Shown here one piece after another: positions 37,715 through 51,413 of a DNA stretch of 64,000 bases; position 1 is the first letter of the stretch; the number at the start of each line of letters is the position of its first letter. The stretch lies in contig NC_012526.1 in assembly GCF_000020685.1 (NCBI RefSeq), positions 1,342,001-1,406,000 of the forward strand. Direction: 5' to 3'. The notes beneath the pieces were generated by a model. That model saw only the letters and a program-made list of their open reading frames with translations. It ran no database searches and was not told the origin of the DNA. Source of the stretch: Deinococcus deserti VCD115. GTDB lineage: Bacteria > Deinococcota > Deinococci > Deinococcales > Deinococcaceae. Made by a program: the position numbers and the translations under genes.

Positions 37715-39052
37715 TCACGGCCGCATTCGCGTGAGCATACGCGGGAAAGGAATAGCCTCCCGGATGTGGTCGATGCCGCTGATCCAAGCAATCACCCGTT
37801 CAAGTCCCATCCCGAATCCAGCATGAGGCACGCTGCCCACCCGGCGCAGGTCCAGGTACCAGTCAAAGGCTTCCAGCGGCAGCCCTTCATGCTCGATACG
37901 GGATTTGAGGAGGTCGTAGTCGTGGATGCGCTCGGAGCCGCCGATGATTTCTCCATAGCCCTCCGGAGCGATCATGTCGTCGCACAGAGCGACCCTGGAA
38001 TCTTCCGGATCAGGCTGCATATAGAAGGCCTTGATGGCAGCCGGATACTTCTCGATCATGACAGGACGGTCGAAATGGTGCCCAAGGATGGTCTCATGCG
38101 GCGCCCCAAGGTCGTCCCCCCACTCGACTGGCTGCACGTCTTCCTGAACGTTAGGGGGCAGATCCTTGTTTTCGATGTGCTGCCTGACAATCTCGAGGGC
38201 TTCCGTGTAGGTCACCCTCGGGTAGTTGCCTTCAGCTGCCCCCTTGAGTTTGCTGAGGTCACGCCCCAGCATTTCAAGTTCCACCGTGCATTCGTCCAGC
38301 GCCCGGCGGACCAGGAAGCTGACGAACCGCTCCTGTAGGTCCATGTTCTGCTTGTGGTTGCTGGGCGCAACTTCGGGTTCGACCATCCAGAATTCCAGCA
38401 GGTGCCGGCGCGTCTTGCTTTTTTCAGCCCGGAAGGTCGGTCCGAACGTGTAGACCTTGCCGAAGGCGAACGCGCCAGCTTCCGCGTGGAGCTGTCCGGT
38501 CTGTGAAAGGTACGCCTTGTCCTCACCGAACAGGTCAATCTCAAACAGTTCCGTGGTGCCTTCGGCGGCGTTAGGAGTAAAGAACGGGGCGTCAAAACGT
38601 ACGAAACCTTCGCTATGAAAAAAATCTACGATGGCGCGCTGGACGCAGTCCCGGATACGCATGATGGCCCAGGGCCGTCGGTGACGGAGCCACAGGTGCC
38701 TCTGGTCCATGAGGAACTCGATGCCGTGTTCTTTTGGAGTGATCGGGTATTCGGCGTGGTTCTCGCTGATGGGGGAGAGCCTGCGCACGCTCAGTTCCAC
38801 TCCGCCAGGTGCGCGCTCGTCGGCACGTACCTCGCCGGTCAGGGTCAGCGCCTGCTCCTGGGTCAGGCGTTTCGCTGACTCGAAGACCTCTTCCTCTACG
38901 TCATTTTTGAATACTGTGGCTTGCACGAACCCGCTGCCATCGCGCAGCTTGAGAAACTGAATTTTGCCCTTTCCACTCTTGTCGGTCAGCCAGGCTTGGA
39001 GCGTGACTGTCTCACCCACGTGCTGCTTCAGGTCGCGAATATTGCTGATCAT
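37715..39052 (-). CDS. asnS: Asparaginyl-tRNA synthetase
   Basis: 445 residues, class IIb synthetase charging tRNA-Asn. An OB-fold anticodon domain (about 12-100: [30 protein letters not shown]) precedes the catalytic domain with [47 protein letters not shown] (motif 2), [18 protein letters not shown] and motif 3 [19 protein letters not shown]. These details fit AsnRS rather than archaeal-type AspRS. D. radiodurans is reported to lack AsnRS and make Asn-tRNA by transamidation, so its presence here is of note. The start follows TATACT by 8 nt. Confidence 0.93.
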   Translation of the reverse strand: MISNIRDLKQHVGETVTLQAWLTDKSGKGKIQFLKLRDGSGFVQATVFKNDVEEEVFESAKRLTQEQALTLTGEVRADERAPGGVELSVRRLSPISENHAEYPITPKEHGIEFLMDQRHLWLRHRRPWAIMRIRDCVQRAIVDFFHSEGFVRFDAPFFTPNAAEGTTELFEIDLFGEDKAYLSQTGQLHAEAGAFAFGKVYTFGPTFRAEKSKTRRHLLEFWMVEPEVAPSNHKQNMDLQERFVSFLVRRALDECTVELEMLGRDLSKLKGAAEGNYPRVTYTEALEIVRQHIENKDLPPNVQEDVQPVEWGDDLGAPHETILGHHFDRPVMIEKYPAAIKAFYMQPDPEDSRVALCDDMIAPEGYGEIIGGSERIHDYDLLKSRIEHEGLPLEAFDWYLDLRRVGSVPHAGFGMGLERVIAWISGIDHIREAIPFPRMLTRMRP

Positions 39053-39188
39053 CGGCGGTTAGTATAGGCGGGCTGAAAAGAGGGCAGACGAGCTGCAGTA
39101 TTTTCTTTGCCCTGGCCTGCGCAAGGCTCTCTCGTATAGGCTACAGTGACAGGTTCCATGGAAAATCGACGGTGGTTGCATGCTGAGT

Positions 39189-39232
39189 AGCATTGATGCC
39201 TGTAACGGTGCGAGCATCGGCGCCTGTAACGA
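39189..39232 (+). repeat. Imperfect 24-bp tandem pair
   Basis: Two adjacent units beginning AGCAT and containing GCCTGTAACG, matching at 16 of the first 19 positions, about 140 bp upstream of asnS. Role unknown. Confidence 0.5.
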
Positions 39233-39417
39233 ATTTTTTCGGTCGCCGCTAGACCGGTAAATATGTTCGTCCTGACGAGAGGAAAGTGGGGTCTGATTTT
39301 GAGCCTCTGAGCCCTTCAGCCTTATGACTTGCTGTTGAGGGTGCGTAGGCACGTTAGACCTAGGCCGCACACACACGCTCACACATAAGCACACATCATT
39401 CGACAGACCGATTAAGC

Positions 39418-39462
39418 GAACCAAAATTTCACGATCTGGCATCATCGTGAAAATATTCACTA
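39418..39462 (+). repeat. Intergenic repeat, copy B
   Basis: GAACC-AAAATTTCACGAT, eight bases, ATCGTGA, six bases, TCAC. It shares the GAACCAAAATTTCACGATC run with copy D. It lies just beyond the tpiA terminator. Confidence 0.75.
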
Positions 39463-39472
39463 AAGCGAAACC

Positions 39473-39496
39473 TCCCGCAACAGTTGATATGCGGGA
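39473..39496 (-). terminator. tpiA terminator
   Basis: TCCCGCA pairs with TGCGGGA on the minus strand around about 10 bases, followed by GGTTT, 14 bp after the tpiA stop. Confidence 0.65.
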
Positions 39497-39509
39497 AGAG
39501 GGAAGTGCG

Positions 39510-40244
39510 TTACTTCAAAGCGTCGTTCATGCCGACAACGTCAGCAACCTTGAGGCTGGCGCCGCCGACCAGAGCGCCGTTCACATTCGGCTTGGCGCAG
39601 ATTGAAGCGATGTTGTCCGGCTTGACGCTACCGCCGTACAGAATGCGCAGGGTGCCCGCAGCCTCACCGTACTGTTCGGTCAGAGCGCCGCGGATAGCTT
39701 CAGCGAGCTCCTCAGCGTCTTCCGCTGTGGCGGTCTTGCCGGTCCCGATCGCCCAGACGGGCTCGTAGGCAATCACCACATCCGTTCCGACTCCTTCGAG
39801 GCTGCCACGCAGCTGGGCGAGCGTGTACTGGACGTGCTCACCACGTTCACGCACCTCCAGCCCTTCGCCCACGCAGACGATAGGAGTCAATCCGTGAGCC
39901 TGTGCCTGACGTGCCTTGGCGGCCACCACGGCGTCGGTTTCACCGTGGTACTCACGGCGCTCGCTGTGGCCCACGATGGCGTACTTGGCCCCTACGTCCC
40001 TGAGCATGGCGGCGCTGATCTCGCCGGTATACGCTCCTGATTCATGCTGGCTGACATCCTGCCCGCCATAAGCCACGCCAGCCGGCAGCCCGGCGGCAAG
40101 TGCTGGAAGCATGATGGCCGGGGCCATGACGGCCAGTTCGGCTTCACCCGGTGACAGTGCGGAGGACAGCTCGGCCGCCCAGGCCTGAGCCTCGGAGGGG
40201 GTCTTGTTCATTTTCCAGTTCAAGGCCAATAGATTGTTCGGCAT
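39510..40244 (-). CDS. tpiA: Triosephosphate isomerase
   Basis: 244 residues, TIM barrel interconverting dihydroxyacetone phosphate and glyceraldehyde-3-phosphate. Lysine in ALNWKMNKT, catalytic histidine in [13 protein letters not shown], catalytic glutamate in [21 protein letters not shown] and phosphate-loop [10 protein letters not shown] are present. It begins directly after the NIPSNAP gene (stop and start adjacent), so the two are co-transcribed with pgk upstream. It has its own terminator. Confidence 0.97.
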   Translation of the reverse strand: MPNNLLALNWKMNKTPSEAQAWAAELSSALSPGEAELAVMAPAIMLPALAAGLPAGVAYGGQDVSQHESGAYTGEISAAMLRDVGAKYAIVGHSERREYHGETDAVVAAKARQAQAHGLTPIVCVGEGLEVRERGEHVQYTLAQLRGSLEGVGTDVVIAYEPVWAIGTGKTATAEDAEELAEAIRGALTEQYGEAAGTLRILYGGSVKPDNIASICAKPNVNGALVGGASLKVADVVGMNDALK

Positions 40245-40558
40245 TTATAGCTCCTGCCCGTCGAACACGGGCCTCAGAAAGGTTCGGTCATAGCGTGTCA
40301 CGAAGTCTGGAAGCTGCTTGAAGAGCTTCTGACACACAGGGTCGAGTGCCGACTGCTCGCGGTAGGCTTCGTACGCGGACAGACTCGGGAAGGTGAACAG
40401 CGCGTAAGCCACGTCCGACGCGCCTTCCGACGGGAGAAAGTAACCGTGATGCTCCCCTCCGAAGCGGCCCACCAGGGTGATCCACTTGCGGCCGTACGTT
40501 TCGAAGTCAGCCAGATGTTCGGCGCGAACTTCGTACCGCAGCAGGCAGGTCACCGCCA

Positions 40559-40559
<1 letters not shown>
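40245..40559 (-). CDS. NIPSNAP-family protein within the glycolytic operon
   Basis: 104 residues with the NIPSNAP ferredoxin-like pattern: CLLRYEVRAEHLADFETYGRKWITLVGRFGGEHHGYFLPSEGASDVAYALFTFPSLSAYEAYREQ. Such domains usually form dimeric alpha/beta barrels; bacterial roles are unknown. It lies between pgk and tpiA with a one-base overlap at one side and direct abutment at the other, which argues for translational coupling and perhaps a link to triose-phosphate metabolism or methylglyoxal damage, the latter being speculation. Confidence 0.85.
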
Positions 40560-41728
<1,169 letters not shown>

Positions 41729-41749
41729 CTAAACCTCCTGGGAAGATTG

Positions 41750-41795
41750 AAAAAGGGGAGGCAGAAAGCACGGTTGCCGGCTTTCTGCCTCCCCT
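41750..41795 (-). terminator. Strong terminator between gap and pgk
   Basis: A 14-bp perfect stem, GGGGAGGCAGAAAG with its complement, followed on the minus strand by TTTTTC. It should stop much of the transcription from gap before pgk and so set the ratio of the two products. Confidence 0.8.
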
Positions 41796-41882
41796 TCACG
41801 CCGGGGCGGCCTGGCGTGAAGCTGGAACCTCCGCGTGACGCTTGCGGGTACAGCTCCGCGTGTCGCTCCCGGCGCAGCCTGT

Positions 41883-42962
<1,080 letters not shown>

Positions 42963-43079
42963 CTATTGGTGTGTTCTGGACACCAAAGGAATTCTGAACC
43001 TGGTGCAGACCTCCTGACCATACGGCGTTGCTCAGACGCCTGCTGCCGCGTGCGGGATGGCCGGGGCATACTGCGGGCC

Positions 43080-44492
<1,413 letters not shown>

Positions 44493-44538
44493 GCTGGCGG
44501 CTGTTCACTGCGCGGACCACACCAGCCAGAGCACTCCA

Positions 44539-44576
44539 GGACGCCCCGTCACAGTTGCGGGGTGTCCGCCTTTTCT
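44539..44576. terminator. Terminator between aspartate kinase and PAP2 genes
   Basis: GGACGCCCCG pairs with CGGGGTGTCC (one G-T) and is followed by GCCTTTTCT on the plus strand. The stem overlaps the stop codon of the convergent PAP2 gene. Confidence 0.7.
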
Positions 44577-45259
44577 GACTCCTTGACCGTCAGGGACGGC
44601 CAGCGGGGGCGCATCAGCACGTACAGTCCATACACCCAGGCCGTGCTGGCCAGAAAGCCCACCAGCACATCAGTGGGATAGTGCACGCCCAGGTAGTTGC
44701 GGCTCGATCCGATAAGCAGCGCCCACAGCAGGGCCACCAGCGCCACAGGCCAGCGGACGCGTGTTCGCCAGAAGATCAGAGTCAGCGCAATGCTGAAGGC
44801 CGCATTCGACATGCTGTGCCCGCTGGGAAAGCTGAATCCCGGTTCCTCCAGAACGGCGCCCATCAGGTCCGGGCGGGGCCGTGAAAACACTGCTTTTGCA
44901 GCGAGGTTCAGCAGCGTCGCCCCGATGACACTCAGCACCAGAAACCACCCGTGGGGCCGGCGGTGCTGAAGGGCAAGTAACCACGCGGCCAGCAGAGTCA
45001 GAATGGGCAGGACCGGAACGCCAGCCACGGTGGCGAGCGCCTGTGCAGTGGCCGTCAATTCCGGGGTTCGACGTTCGCGGTACCAGTCCAGGATGGCCTG
45101 GTCCCAGGCGAAGCCCCCATCCTGAAACACGTCCTTGACCAGATCGGCAATCAGGACCAGGGGGGTCAGAACACCCAAGAGCAGCAGTGCCAGCGCCTTC
45201 CAGTGCCGCTTGAGGAAGGGCAGCAGTTCCAGGCGCACACGAGAGAACATCCCCGCCAT
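44549..45259 (-). CDS. PAP2-family membrane phosphatase
   Basis: 236 residues with six predicted membrane helices. The three acid-phosphatase motifs are intact: [10 protein letters not shown] (motif 1), PSGHSMSNA (motif 2) and [16 protein letters not shown] (motif 3), giving Lys, Arg, Ser-Gly-His and Arg/His catalysts. Such enzymes dephosphorylate phosphatidic acid, phosphatidylglycerophosphate or undecaprenyl diphosphate at the membrane; the last would link it to cell-wall lipid recycling, but this is not determined by sequence. Its start overlaps the stop of the upstream gene as TAATG. Confidence 0.93.
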   Translation of the reverse strand: MAGMFSRVRLELLPFLKRHWKALALLLLGVLTPLVLIADLVKDVFQDGGFAWDQAILDWYRERRTPELTATAQALATVAGVPVLPILTLLAAWLLALQHRRPHGWFLVLSVIGATLLNLAAKAVFSRPRPDLMGAVLEEPGFSFPSGHSMSNAAFSIALTLIFWRTRVRWPVALVALLWALLIGSSRNYLGVHYPTDVLVGFLASTAWVYGLYVLMRPRWPSLTVKESEKADTPQL

Positions 45260-45585
45260 TACACGCCACAGCCCTGCTGGACTGGCTTACGGGATTCTTT
45301 AGCAGACTCCTTCCAGGGCCACCCCGTAAGCCAGTGTGCTGAGCTGCTGGTGCGCGGCTGGCGCATGTGCTCACAGTGGGCCATACCGCACCATAGGGGT
45401 ACCTCGGGCCGGCCAAGGGTGCCAGCGTGGCAGCGGCCCGACAGGACACGAGCATGCACTTTCATATCGAACTTGCCCAGCAACGGGCGCAGGACCTTCG
45501 GCAGGAAGCTGCTCAGCGTCGCCTGATCCGGGAAGCTCAGGCCCGCAAACGCCGAAAATTCCGTTTCCCCTCGCTCCTCGGTCAT
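45259..45585 (-). CDS. Possible small protein translationally coupled to PAP2 phosphatase (108 aa)
   Basis: Reads [58 protein letters not shown] and carries three or four cysteines in its second half. The first ~60 codons have host-like GC3. The stop overlaps the PAP2 start as TAATG, a strong argument for a real coupled gene. I recognise no family; the C-terminal third is less convincing. Confidence 0.5.
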   Translation of the reverse strand: MTEERGETEFSAFAGLSFPDQATLSSFLPKVLRPLLGKFDMKVHARVLSGRCHAGTLGRPEVPLWCGMAHCEHMRQPRTSSSAHWLTGWPWKESAKESRKPVQQGCGV

Positions 45586-45619
45586 CTGCGTCTCGCATGA
45601 CGGTGAAGGTCACCAGACA

Positions 45620-45645
45620 CCGCCCACTTCAGCTGAAGTGGGCGG
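45620..45645. terminator. Perfect 26-bp palindrome downstream of uvrC
   Basis: Arms CCGCCCACTTCAG and its exact complement with no loop, 16 bp after the uvrC stop. No T-run follows, so it may be a terminator working with the 3' sequence or a protein-binding site. Confidence 0.5.
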
Positions 45646-45661
45646 CTTCATAGAGGACTGC

Positions 45662-47515
45662 TCAGCTGGTAATGGGCGCCTGATTGGCCGCCCGCTGCGC
45701 CAGAAAGGTCTTGACGCTCTGGGCCGCGCGGGTGGTCATCCCCGGCACCGCTGCAATCTGCTCGACCGGCGCAGCTGCCAGGTCTTCGAGGCTGGTGAAG
45801 TGCTCCAGCAGGGCGTCCCTGCGTTTCTGCCCGATTCCCGGCAGATCGTCGAACACGCTGCGCAGCATGTCCTGACCGCGCAATTTGCGGTGATAGGTCA
45901 CGGCGTAGTTGTGCACCTCATCGCGAACGCCAATCAGCATCCGCAGCGCCGGATGTGTCTGAGGCAGCAGCAATTCACGGTCCACGCCAATTTCAGTTCC
46001 GTTTTCCAGCCACCACTGCGCTCCATAGCGTCCCGGCAGAATCAGGCGTTCCTCGCGTTTGGCCAGGCCGACCACCGGAACCTGAATGCCAGCCTCACGC
46101 AGGGCGTCCAGTGCGGCGTTCACCTGCCCCCGCCCGCCGTCGATCAGGATCAGGTCCGGCAGCGGCAACTTGTCAGCCAGACTTCCGGTAAAGCGGCGGC
46201 TGATGGTCTGTTTCATGCTGGTGTAATCGTCAGGGTGGTCCAGTCCTCGCACCTTGAACCGGCGGTGCTCGCCGCGCCGTGCCCGCCCACCCTCGAAGAC
46301 CACCATGCCGGACACGATGTTGGTGCCAAACAGGTTGCTGTTGTCATACCCTTCGATCCGCCAGGGACGGTCAGGCAGGGCCAGCGCTTCACGCAGGGCG
46401 TCGAGGCCGGGATGATCTCCCCGGCGCTCCAGCAGCGCGAGCTCGGATTCCAGTCCGGTATTGGCGTTGCGCTGGGCCATCTCGACCAGATCCACCTTGT
46501 CGCCCCGCTTGGGGGTGCGCATCTCGATCCTGCGTCCAGCCTTCTCCGACAGGAAGGCACTCCAGATCGGGGTGTCGTCAAAATCGGCCGGCAGCAAGAT
46601 CAAAGGGGGAACATGCGTGGCCTGCGTGTAGTAGTCCTGCACAAAGGCCTCGACAATCTCGCCCAGCGGGCTGTCCTCAGTTCCGGTCAGGAAACGCTTG
46701 TCTCGCCCCACAACCCGCCCGCCGCGCATCCGGAACAGCTGAACCATGGCGTATTCGCCGGCCTGCGCCGCCCCGAGAAAGTCAAGGTCCGTTTCGTCGC
46801 TCACGAAGGCGTGCTGCTCGGTTCCGAACAGCTTTTCGACGGCCTGCACGCGGTCCCGCAGCCGGCCAGCCTGTTCAAAGTCCCTGGCCAGGGCGGCGGC
46901 TTTCATGTCCTCTTTGAGTCTGGCGATCACAGGTGCCGCGCGGCCTTCAAGCAGGCTTTTGACGTCCTCCACTACCCGGCGGTAATCGTCCACCGGAGCC
47001 GCGTCAATGCATGGTCCCAGACACCGGCCCATGTGATAGTTCAGGCATGGCCGGGCTTTTTTCTGGAGTGGCAGGCCCGAGTTTTTGCGCAGGGGGAACA
47101 TGGTGTCGATCAGATGCTTCACGCGACGGACGGCAGAGGAGTCCGGGTACGGGCCGTAGTAACTGCCGCCATCCTTGAGAACGCGCCGCGTGACCACCAG
47201 CATGGGGTAGGTCTCGTTGGTCAGTTTCAGGAACGGGTAGTGCTTGTCGTCCTTCAGCGTGACGTTGTAATGCGGGCGGTGCTGCTTAATGAGGTTGGCT
47301 TCCAGAACCAGAGCCTCAACCTCGTTGCGTGCGGTGATGAATTCCAGCGTGTCTGCGAGCGCCGTGAATTTGCCGCTCTTGCCGCCGGCCTTGAAGTGCT
47401 GCCCGACGCGTGACCGCAGGTTGTTGGCCTTCCCGATATAGATCGGCGTCCCCCCCTTGCGGAAGATATACACGCCGGGCGTGGTGGGCAGCACGGGAAG
47501 GTCGTCAAAACGCAT
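45662..47515 (-). CDS. uvrC: Excinuclease ABC subunit C
   Basis: 617 residues. The dual-incision nuclease of nucleotide excision repair. GIY-YIG domain at the N-terminus ([25 protein letters not shown]), a UVR/UvrB-binding segment near 195-230 ([27 protein letters not shown]), the RNase-H-like 5' nuclease ([41 protein letters not shown]) and C-terminal helix-hairpin-helix pair ([36 protein letters not shown]). I start at MRFDD (47515) because TATGCT lies 7 nt upstream; the ATG at 47527 would sit inside that box. Confidence 0.96.
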   Translation of the reverse strand: MRFDDLPVLPTTPGVYIFRKGGTPIYIGKANNLRSRVGQHFKAGGKSGKFTALADTLEFITARNEVEALVLEANLIKQHRPHYNVTLKDDKHYPFLKLTNETYPMLVVTRRVLKDGGSYYGPYPDSSAVRRVKHLIDTMFPLRKNSGLPLQKKARPCLNYHMGRCLGPCIDAAPVDDYRRVVEDVKSLLEGRAAPVIARLKEDMKAAALARDFEQAGRLRDRVQAVEKLFGTEQHAFVSDETDLDFLGAAQAGEYAMVQLFRMRGGRVVGRDKRFLTGTEDSPLGEIVEAFVQDYYTQATHVPPLILLPADFDDTPIWSAFLSEKAGRRIEMRTPKRGDKVDLVEMAQRNANTGLESELALLERRGDHPGLDALREALALPDRPWRIEGYDNSNLFGTNIVSGMVVFEGGRARRGEHRRFKVRGLDHPDDYTSMKQTISRRFTGSLADKLPLPDLILIDGGRGQVNAALDALREAGIQVPVVGLAKREERLILPGRYGAQWWLENGTEIGVDRELLLPQTHPALRMLIGVRDEVHNYAVTYHRKLRGQDMLRSVFDDLPGIGQKRRDALLEHFTSLEDLAAAPVEQIAAVPGMTTRAAQSVKTFLAQRAANQAPITS

Positions 47516-47735
47516 TCCAGACAGCATAGGGGAGCGAGCTGCCGGCGACGGGAAGCGGGCCTACGAACCGGTAGTGGCTTGAGCCATAGTTCAAGAGAGG
47601 ACCCATTGTGGTGACGTAAGAGTTGGGTCTCAGTCGGTGACGAGGGCTGTATATGAGACAAGCAGCGCGAAGGCCGGTACATTGGAGCTGTTCCCATGAC
47701 AGCAATAGCTATCGATCTTTATCCATTCGCGTAGA

Positions 47736-47780
47736 GAACCGGAAAATCACGAATTGGATTTATCGTGAATGATTTCACTT
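47736..47780 (+). repeat. Intergenic repeat, copy C
   Basis: GAACC, then TCACGAA-N8-ATCGTGA-N6-TCAC (one mismatch in the left arm). It lies just past the aspS terminator and about 220 bp upstream of uvrC. Confidence 0.72.
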
Positions 47781-47796
47781 GTTCTACTTGAGACAA

Positions 47797-47815
47797 GAGG
47801 GGCGCCAAGCCCCTC
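47797..47815 (-). terminator. aspS terminator
   Basis: GAGGGGC pairs with GCCCCTC around five bases and is followed on the minus strand by TTGTCTC, 12 bp after the aspS stop. Confidence 0.65.
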
Positions 47816-47826
47816 CATTTCAATCT

Positions 47827-49560
47827 TCAGGAAGGGGAGAGCACACCTACTCCAAGCTCCGCCAGTTGTGCGTCGTCCACCAACGACGGCGCTTCGGCCA
47901 TCAGGTCAGCCCCACGGTTGTTCTTGGGAAAGGCAATCACCTCTCGAATGCTGCTTGCTCCGCTCATGACCATAACCAGGCGGTCAAACCCCCAGGCGAT
48001 GCCGCCGTGCGGAGGAGTCCCGTATTCCAGGGCGTCCATGAAGAACCCGAACTTCTCGCGTGCCTGCGCCTCGGTAAAACCGATGGCTTCAAACATCTTG
48101 GTCTGCACGGCCGGGTCGTGAATCCGGACGCTGCCGCCACCGACCTCGAATCCGTTGAGCACCAGATCGTAAGCCTGGGCCCTGATTTCACCCTGGCGCA
48201 GGGTGCCGAACAACTCCGCGTCATCCGGGTGAGGCGCGGTGAAGGGATGATGCATGTAAGTCCAGGTGCCACTGTCTTCGTCAAATTCAAGCTGAGGAAA
48301 GTCAGTGACCCAGGAAACGTGAAAGCGTGGTCCGCTGGACGTCAGGTCAAACAGATCACGCACGGCGAGGCGGACGGCTCCCAGCGCGGTCACGGCCTTT
48401 TTCCAATCACCGGCGGCAAACAGGAGGGTCCCGCCGTCCTGCACGCCACTGCGCTTGATCAGCTGAGGCGCCACACTGCCGACAAACTTGCTGATCCCGC
48501 CGGTAAAGCTGTCGCCGTCACGCTTAAGCCAGGCGAGCCCTCCTGCACCGTTCTGCTTCGCGACCCGTTCCAGTTCGTCAATCTGCTTGCGGGTCAGCTC
48601 CGCAGCCGCGAGAACCTTCACGCTCTGAGCTGCAGCAAAGGCCTTGAATTCGCCGCCCTGAAACAGATCGGTCACGTCTACCAGGGCAGACTCGAACCGC
48701 AGGTCAGGCTTGTCCGAGCCATAGCGGTCCATCGCGTCGAAGTAGCTCAGCCGCGGGAACGGCCGGGGAAGGTCCACGTCCAGCGTGGCCTTGAACACGT
48801 GGGCCATCAGCCCTTCTTGAAGTTCGAGCACGTCGTCCTGCTCGACGAAGCTCATTTCCATGTCCAGCTGCGTGAAGTCAGGCTGACGGTCGGCGCGCAG
48901 GTCCTCGTCACGGAAGCAGCGGGCGAACTGGTAGTAGCGGTCGTATCCGGCAATCATCAGCAGCTGCTTGAACAGCTGGGGCGACTGAGGCAGCGCGTAA
49001 AACTCGCCTGGGTTCAGGCGGCTGGGCACCAGGAAGTCGCGCGCGCCTTCAGGCGTGGACTTGGTGAGCATCGGCGTTTCCACCTGCACGAAACCGCTAG
49101 AGTCCAGGAAAGCCGTAACAGCCGCCATCGCGCGGGACCGGAGCAGCAGGTGGCGCTGCATCTCTGGTCTACGCAGGTCCAGGTACCGGTACTTCAGGCG
49201 GATATCCTCCGCCACGCTCTCGCCCTTGTCGAGCTCAAAGGGTGGCGTCTTGGCGGTGTTGAGGACCTTTACGCGGGATGCGATCACCTCGTAATCCGCT
49301 GCGCCGCCTTTCCGCTGGTTTTCAGGGCGCGCCCGATAGATACCCTCGACCTCGGCCACGTACTCGGCGCGCAGCTGGTCCGCCTGGGCAAAAGCAGGGG
49401 AGTCCGGCTCAACCTGCACCTGCACCAGACCGCTGCGGTCACGCAACTCCAGGAAGATCAGCCCGCCCAGGTCACGGCGCCGGTTCACCCAGCCCTGCAG
49501 AGTGACGGCCTGGTCGAGGTGCGTGGTGCTGAGCTGTCCGATAAGGGCGGTGCGTTTCAT
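47827..49560 (-). CDS. aspS: Aspartyl-tRNA synthetase, bacterial type
   Basis: 577 residues. OB-fold anticodon domain ([31 protein letters not shown]), catalytic domain with [47 protein letters not shown] (motif 2), the bacterial GAD insertion (about residues 285-400), and motif 3 [15 protein letters not shown]. The insertion and length mark the discriminating bacterial AspRS and not the shorter archaeal type. It follows hisS with an ATGA overlap, so hisS-aspS are one operon. Note that asnS is also present in the window. Confidence 0.96.
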   Translation of the reverse strand: MKRTALIGQLSTTHLDQAVTLQGWVNRRRDLGGLIFLELRDRSGLVQVQVEPDSPAFAQADQLRAEYVAEVEGIYRARPENQRKGGAADYEVIASRVKVLNTAKTPPFELDKGESVAEDIRLKYRYLDLRRPEMQRHLLLRSRAMAAVTAFLDSSGFVQVETPMLTKSTPEGARDFLVPSRLNPGEFYALPQSPQLFKQLLMIAGYDRYYQFARCFRDEDLRADRQPDFTQLDMEMSFVEQDDVLELQEGLMAHVFKATLDVDLPRPFPRLSYFDAMDRYGSDKPDLRFESALVDVTDLFQGGEFKAFAAAQSVKVLAAAELTRKQIDELERVAKQNGAGGLAWLKRDGDSFTGGISKFVGSVAPQLIKRSGVQDGGTLLFAAGDWKKAVTALGAVRLAVRDLFDLTSSGPRFHVSWVTDFPQLEFDEDSGTWTYMHHPFTAPHPDDAELFGTLRQGEIRAQAYDLVLNGFEVGGGSVRIHDPAVQTKMFEAIGFTEAQAREKFGFFMDALEYGTPPHGGIAWGFDRLVMVMSGASSIREVIAFPKNNRGADLMAEAPSLVDDAQLAELGVGVLSPS

Positions 49561-50903
49561 GCCTTCTCCTGCGGGGTGGGGTCGTGGGGAATTGCGGGGG
49601 AGTGCTGATCAGCCTGCCCGGCGAGGAAGGCCTGCAGGTCGCGGGTTTGGACCTTGGACTGCTGGCCGGTCTGGAGGTTCTTGATGCTCAAGGTGTCTTG
49701 CGCGACTTCATCAGAGCCGATCAGCGCAATAAACCGGGCTCCCCTGCGTTCGGCGTCGCGGAAAGCGGCTGCTGGTTTCATGGCGCGGTAGGCGAACTCG
49801 GCGCGTGCCGTCCGGCGGGTGGTCAGGGCAACTGTGGCCGCGTAGGTGACGTTCTCATCGTCCATAGCCGCGACGTACAGCAAAGGTCCTGAGGTCTCGG
49901 GCAACGCCACCCCTTCGGCGTCCATGGCCAGCAGCAGCCGCTCTATTCCGAAGGCCCAGCCGATACCGGGAACCACTTCCTTGCTGCCCAGCTCCTGTGC
50001 CAGCCCGTCGTAGCGGCCGCCGCCGCCCAGGGCGGATTTGGCGCCTACACCCTCGTGGTGCAGTTCCCACGCAGTGCGCCGGTAATAATCCAGGCCGCGC
50101 ACGATGCTCGGGTCCACTTCGTAGGACACGTCCCAGGCATTCAGATAAGCCTGCACCTGCTCGAAGTGCGTCCGTGCACCCTCGCCCAGAAAGTCCAGCA
50201 TGGGCCGCACACCAAGCTGAGCGATCAGTGTCTGGTCGCTTTCACTCTTGCTGTCCAGAATCCGCATGGGATTGCGGTTCAGGCGGTCCTTGCTGTCGTC
50301 CGACAACGCTTCCAGATGAGGGGTGAATAGCTCCCGCAGGTACGTGTTGTACGCCTCGCGGTCCTCGGGGTCACCGATACTGCCCAGCTTGACCTTGACT
50401 TTCTGAACGCCCAGGGCGCGCACGACCTCGGTCATCAGGGCAATGGCCTCCGCGTCAACCAGCGCGTCGGCGCTGCCCAGGACCTCGTAATCCACCTGGT
50501 GAAACTGACGCAGCCGGCCCTTCTGCACGTTTTCTGCCCGGAACATGGGGCCATGGGTCCAGAGCTTCAGGGGCGCCGGTAGCTGCTTGAGCCCATTTTG
50601 CAGGTACGAGCGCACCAGGCCGGCCGTGCCTTCAGGCCGCAGGATAAAACCCCCGTGATCCCCGAAGTAATACACGGTGAACATCTCCTTGCGCACGATG
50701 TCGGTGCTGCCGCCCACGCCACGCTGAACCAGCTCAGCTTCCTCGAACAGCGGTGTATCGGTGAACTGGGCGCCGGCGCGCTCCAGTACCCGCCGGGCGG
50801 TTTCACGGACAAACGTGAAGGCCGCCGCACGGGTGTCCAGACTGAGTTTCGGGCTGCCGTCCGGCAGGTGGTCCTGGGTCCCCTTGGGACGCTTGATCGC
50901 CAT
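49557..50903 (-). CDS. hisS: Histidyl-tRNA synthetase
   Basis: 448 residues. Class IIa synthetase: [12 protein letters not shown] start, motif 1 around [18 protein letters not shown], motif 2 [33 protein letters not shown], the histidine-specific [23 protein letters not shown] and [14 protein letters not shown], motif 3 [16 protein letters not shown], then the anticodon domain. I start at MAIKRPKG (50903), with TACACT 9 nt upstream; 28 residues of in-frame extension upstream look non-coding. Last four bases overlap the aspS start. Confidence 0.96.
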   Translation of the reverse strand: MAIKRPKGTQDHLPDGSPKLSLDTRAAAFTFVRETARRVLERAGAQFTDTPLFEEAELVQRGVGGSTDIVRKEMFTVYYFGDHGGFILRPEGTAGLVRSYLQNGLKQLPAPLKLWTHGPMFRAENVQKGRLRQFHQVDYEVLGSADALVDAEAIALMTEVVRALGVQKVKVKLGSIGDPEDREAYNTYLRELFTPHLEALSDDSKDRLNRNPMRILDSKSESDQTLIAQLGVRPMLDFLGEGARTHFEQVQAYLNAWDVSYEVDPSIVRGLDYYRRTAWELHHEGVGAKSALGGGGRYDGLAQELGSKEVVPGIGWAFGIERLLLAMDAEGVALPETSGPLLYVAAMDDENVTYAATVALTTRRTARAEFAYRAMKPAAAFRDAERRGARFIALIGSDEVAQDTLSIKNLQTGQQSKVQTRDLQAFLAGQADQHSPAIPHDPTPQEKA

Positions 50904-50968
50904 AACAGAGGAAGTGTAGCGCCCGCCGGCAAATCCTGCGCATATCGGCGCTGAATGCGGGCAGGGAA

Positions 50969-51003
50969 GAGGGCCGCTCCCAAACATAGGAAGCCGGCCC
51001 TCA
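50969..51003 (-). terminator. Hairpin downstream of the lipoprotein gene
   Basis: GAGGGCCGG pairs with CGGCCCTC-type bases around a long loop, 15 bp after the lipoprotein stop and upstream of hisS. No strong T-run. Confidence 0.45.
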
Positions 51004-51017
51004 AAGACTGAATAGGC

Positions 51018-51386
51018 TTACTGACGAACGCTGTAGGGCAACCCCGTCGACTGCCGGCCCCCAACCTCAACGAACAGCCAGGAGCCGCCCACTGGGGCGT
51101 CAGCCGGGATGGTCAGCACGATTTCGGTATCGGACCAGGAGCGTACGGCCGCGGCAGGGAAGACAAAGCCGCCCTCACCGCGCTCATTGGCACCCAGACG
51201 AACACGGCCCGTTGCCGGGCCTCCCAGGTAACGTCCCTGGATGGTCACGGTTCCGCCGCGCGCCGCCGGTTCAGACAGCTTGATCAGCATTGGCGTCACC
51301 GTCACCTGCTGGGACACCTGAGCGGTTGGGGAGCAGGATGCGAGAAGACCAGCACACAGTAAAGAAGCAACAAAGAAATGACGCAT
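51018..51386 (-). CDS. Lipoprotein with an IPT/TIG-like beta domain
   Basis: 122 residues. Lipoprotein signal [18 protein letters not shown], with the lipobox LLASC placing the modified cysteine at residue 18. The mature part ([36 protein letters not shown]...[30 protein letters not shown]) reads like one immunoglobulin-like IPT/TIG domain. It would be anchored in the cell envelope; the lnt gene needed for lipoprotein maturation is also nearby at 53572. Start region overlaps the divergent lipid-kinase leader. Function unknown. Confidence 0.78.
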   Translation of the reverse strand: MRHFFVASLLCAGLLASCSPTAQVSQQVTVTPMLIKLSEPAARGGTVTIQGRYLGGPATGRVRLGANERGEGGFVFPAAAVRSWSDTEIVLTIPADAPVGGSWLFVEVGGRQSTGLPYSVRQ

Positions 51387-51413
51387 AGCAACAGCCTCCG
51401 TGAACGCAGTCTA

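Larger units (their letters stand above)
39053..39509. other. 457-bp region between tpiA and asnS
   Basis: Contains, from the right, the tpiA terminator (39473-39496), repeat copy B (39418-39462), an imperfect 24-bp tandem pair (39189 and 39213) and the asnS -10 box at about 39060. A 133-codon minus-strand frame here has poor composition and I do not accept it. No T-box motif seen. Confidence 0.6.
47516..47826. other. 311-bp region between aspS and uvrC
   Basis: Holds the aspS terminator, intergenic repeat copy C and the uvrC -10 box. The open frames in between are unconvincing. Confidence 0.6.

Noticed and set aside
39053..39420. T-box riboswitch before asnS
   Set aside because: The conserved AGGGUGGNACCGCG antiterminator sequence is absent.
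39059..39460. 133-codon minus-strand frame upstream of asnS
   Set aside because: Repetitive cysteine/serine/valine composition, no ribosome site, and it runs over repeat copy B and the tandem pair.
45638..47413. 591-codon frame opposite uvrC
   Set aside because: High-GC shadow of a certain gene; histidine/glutamine-rich composition and no family resemblance.
47779..49608. 609-codon frame opposite aspS
   Set aside because: Shadow frame with no motifs; aspS is certain.
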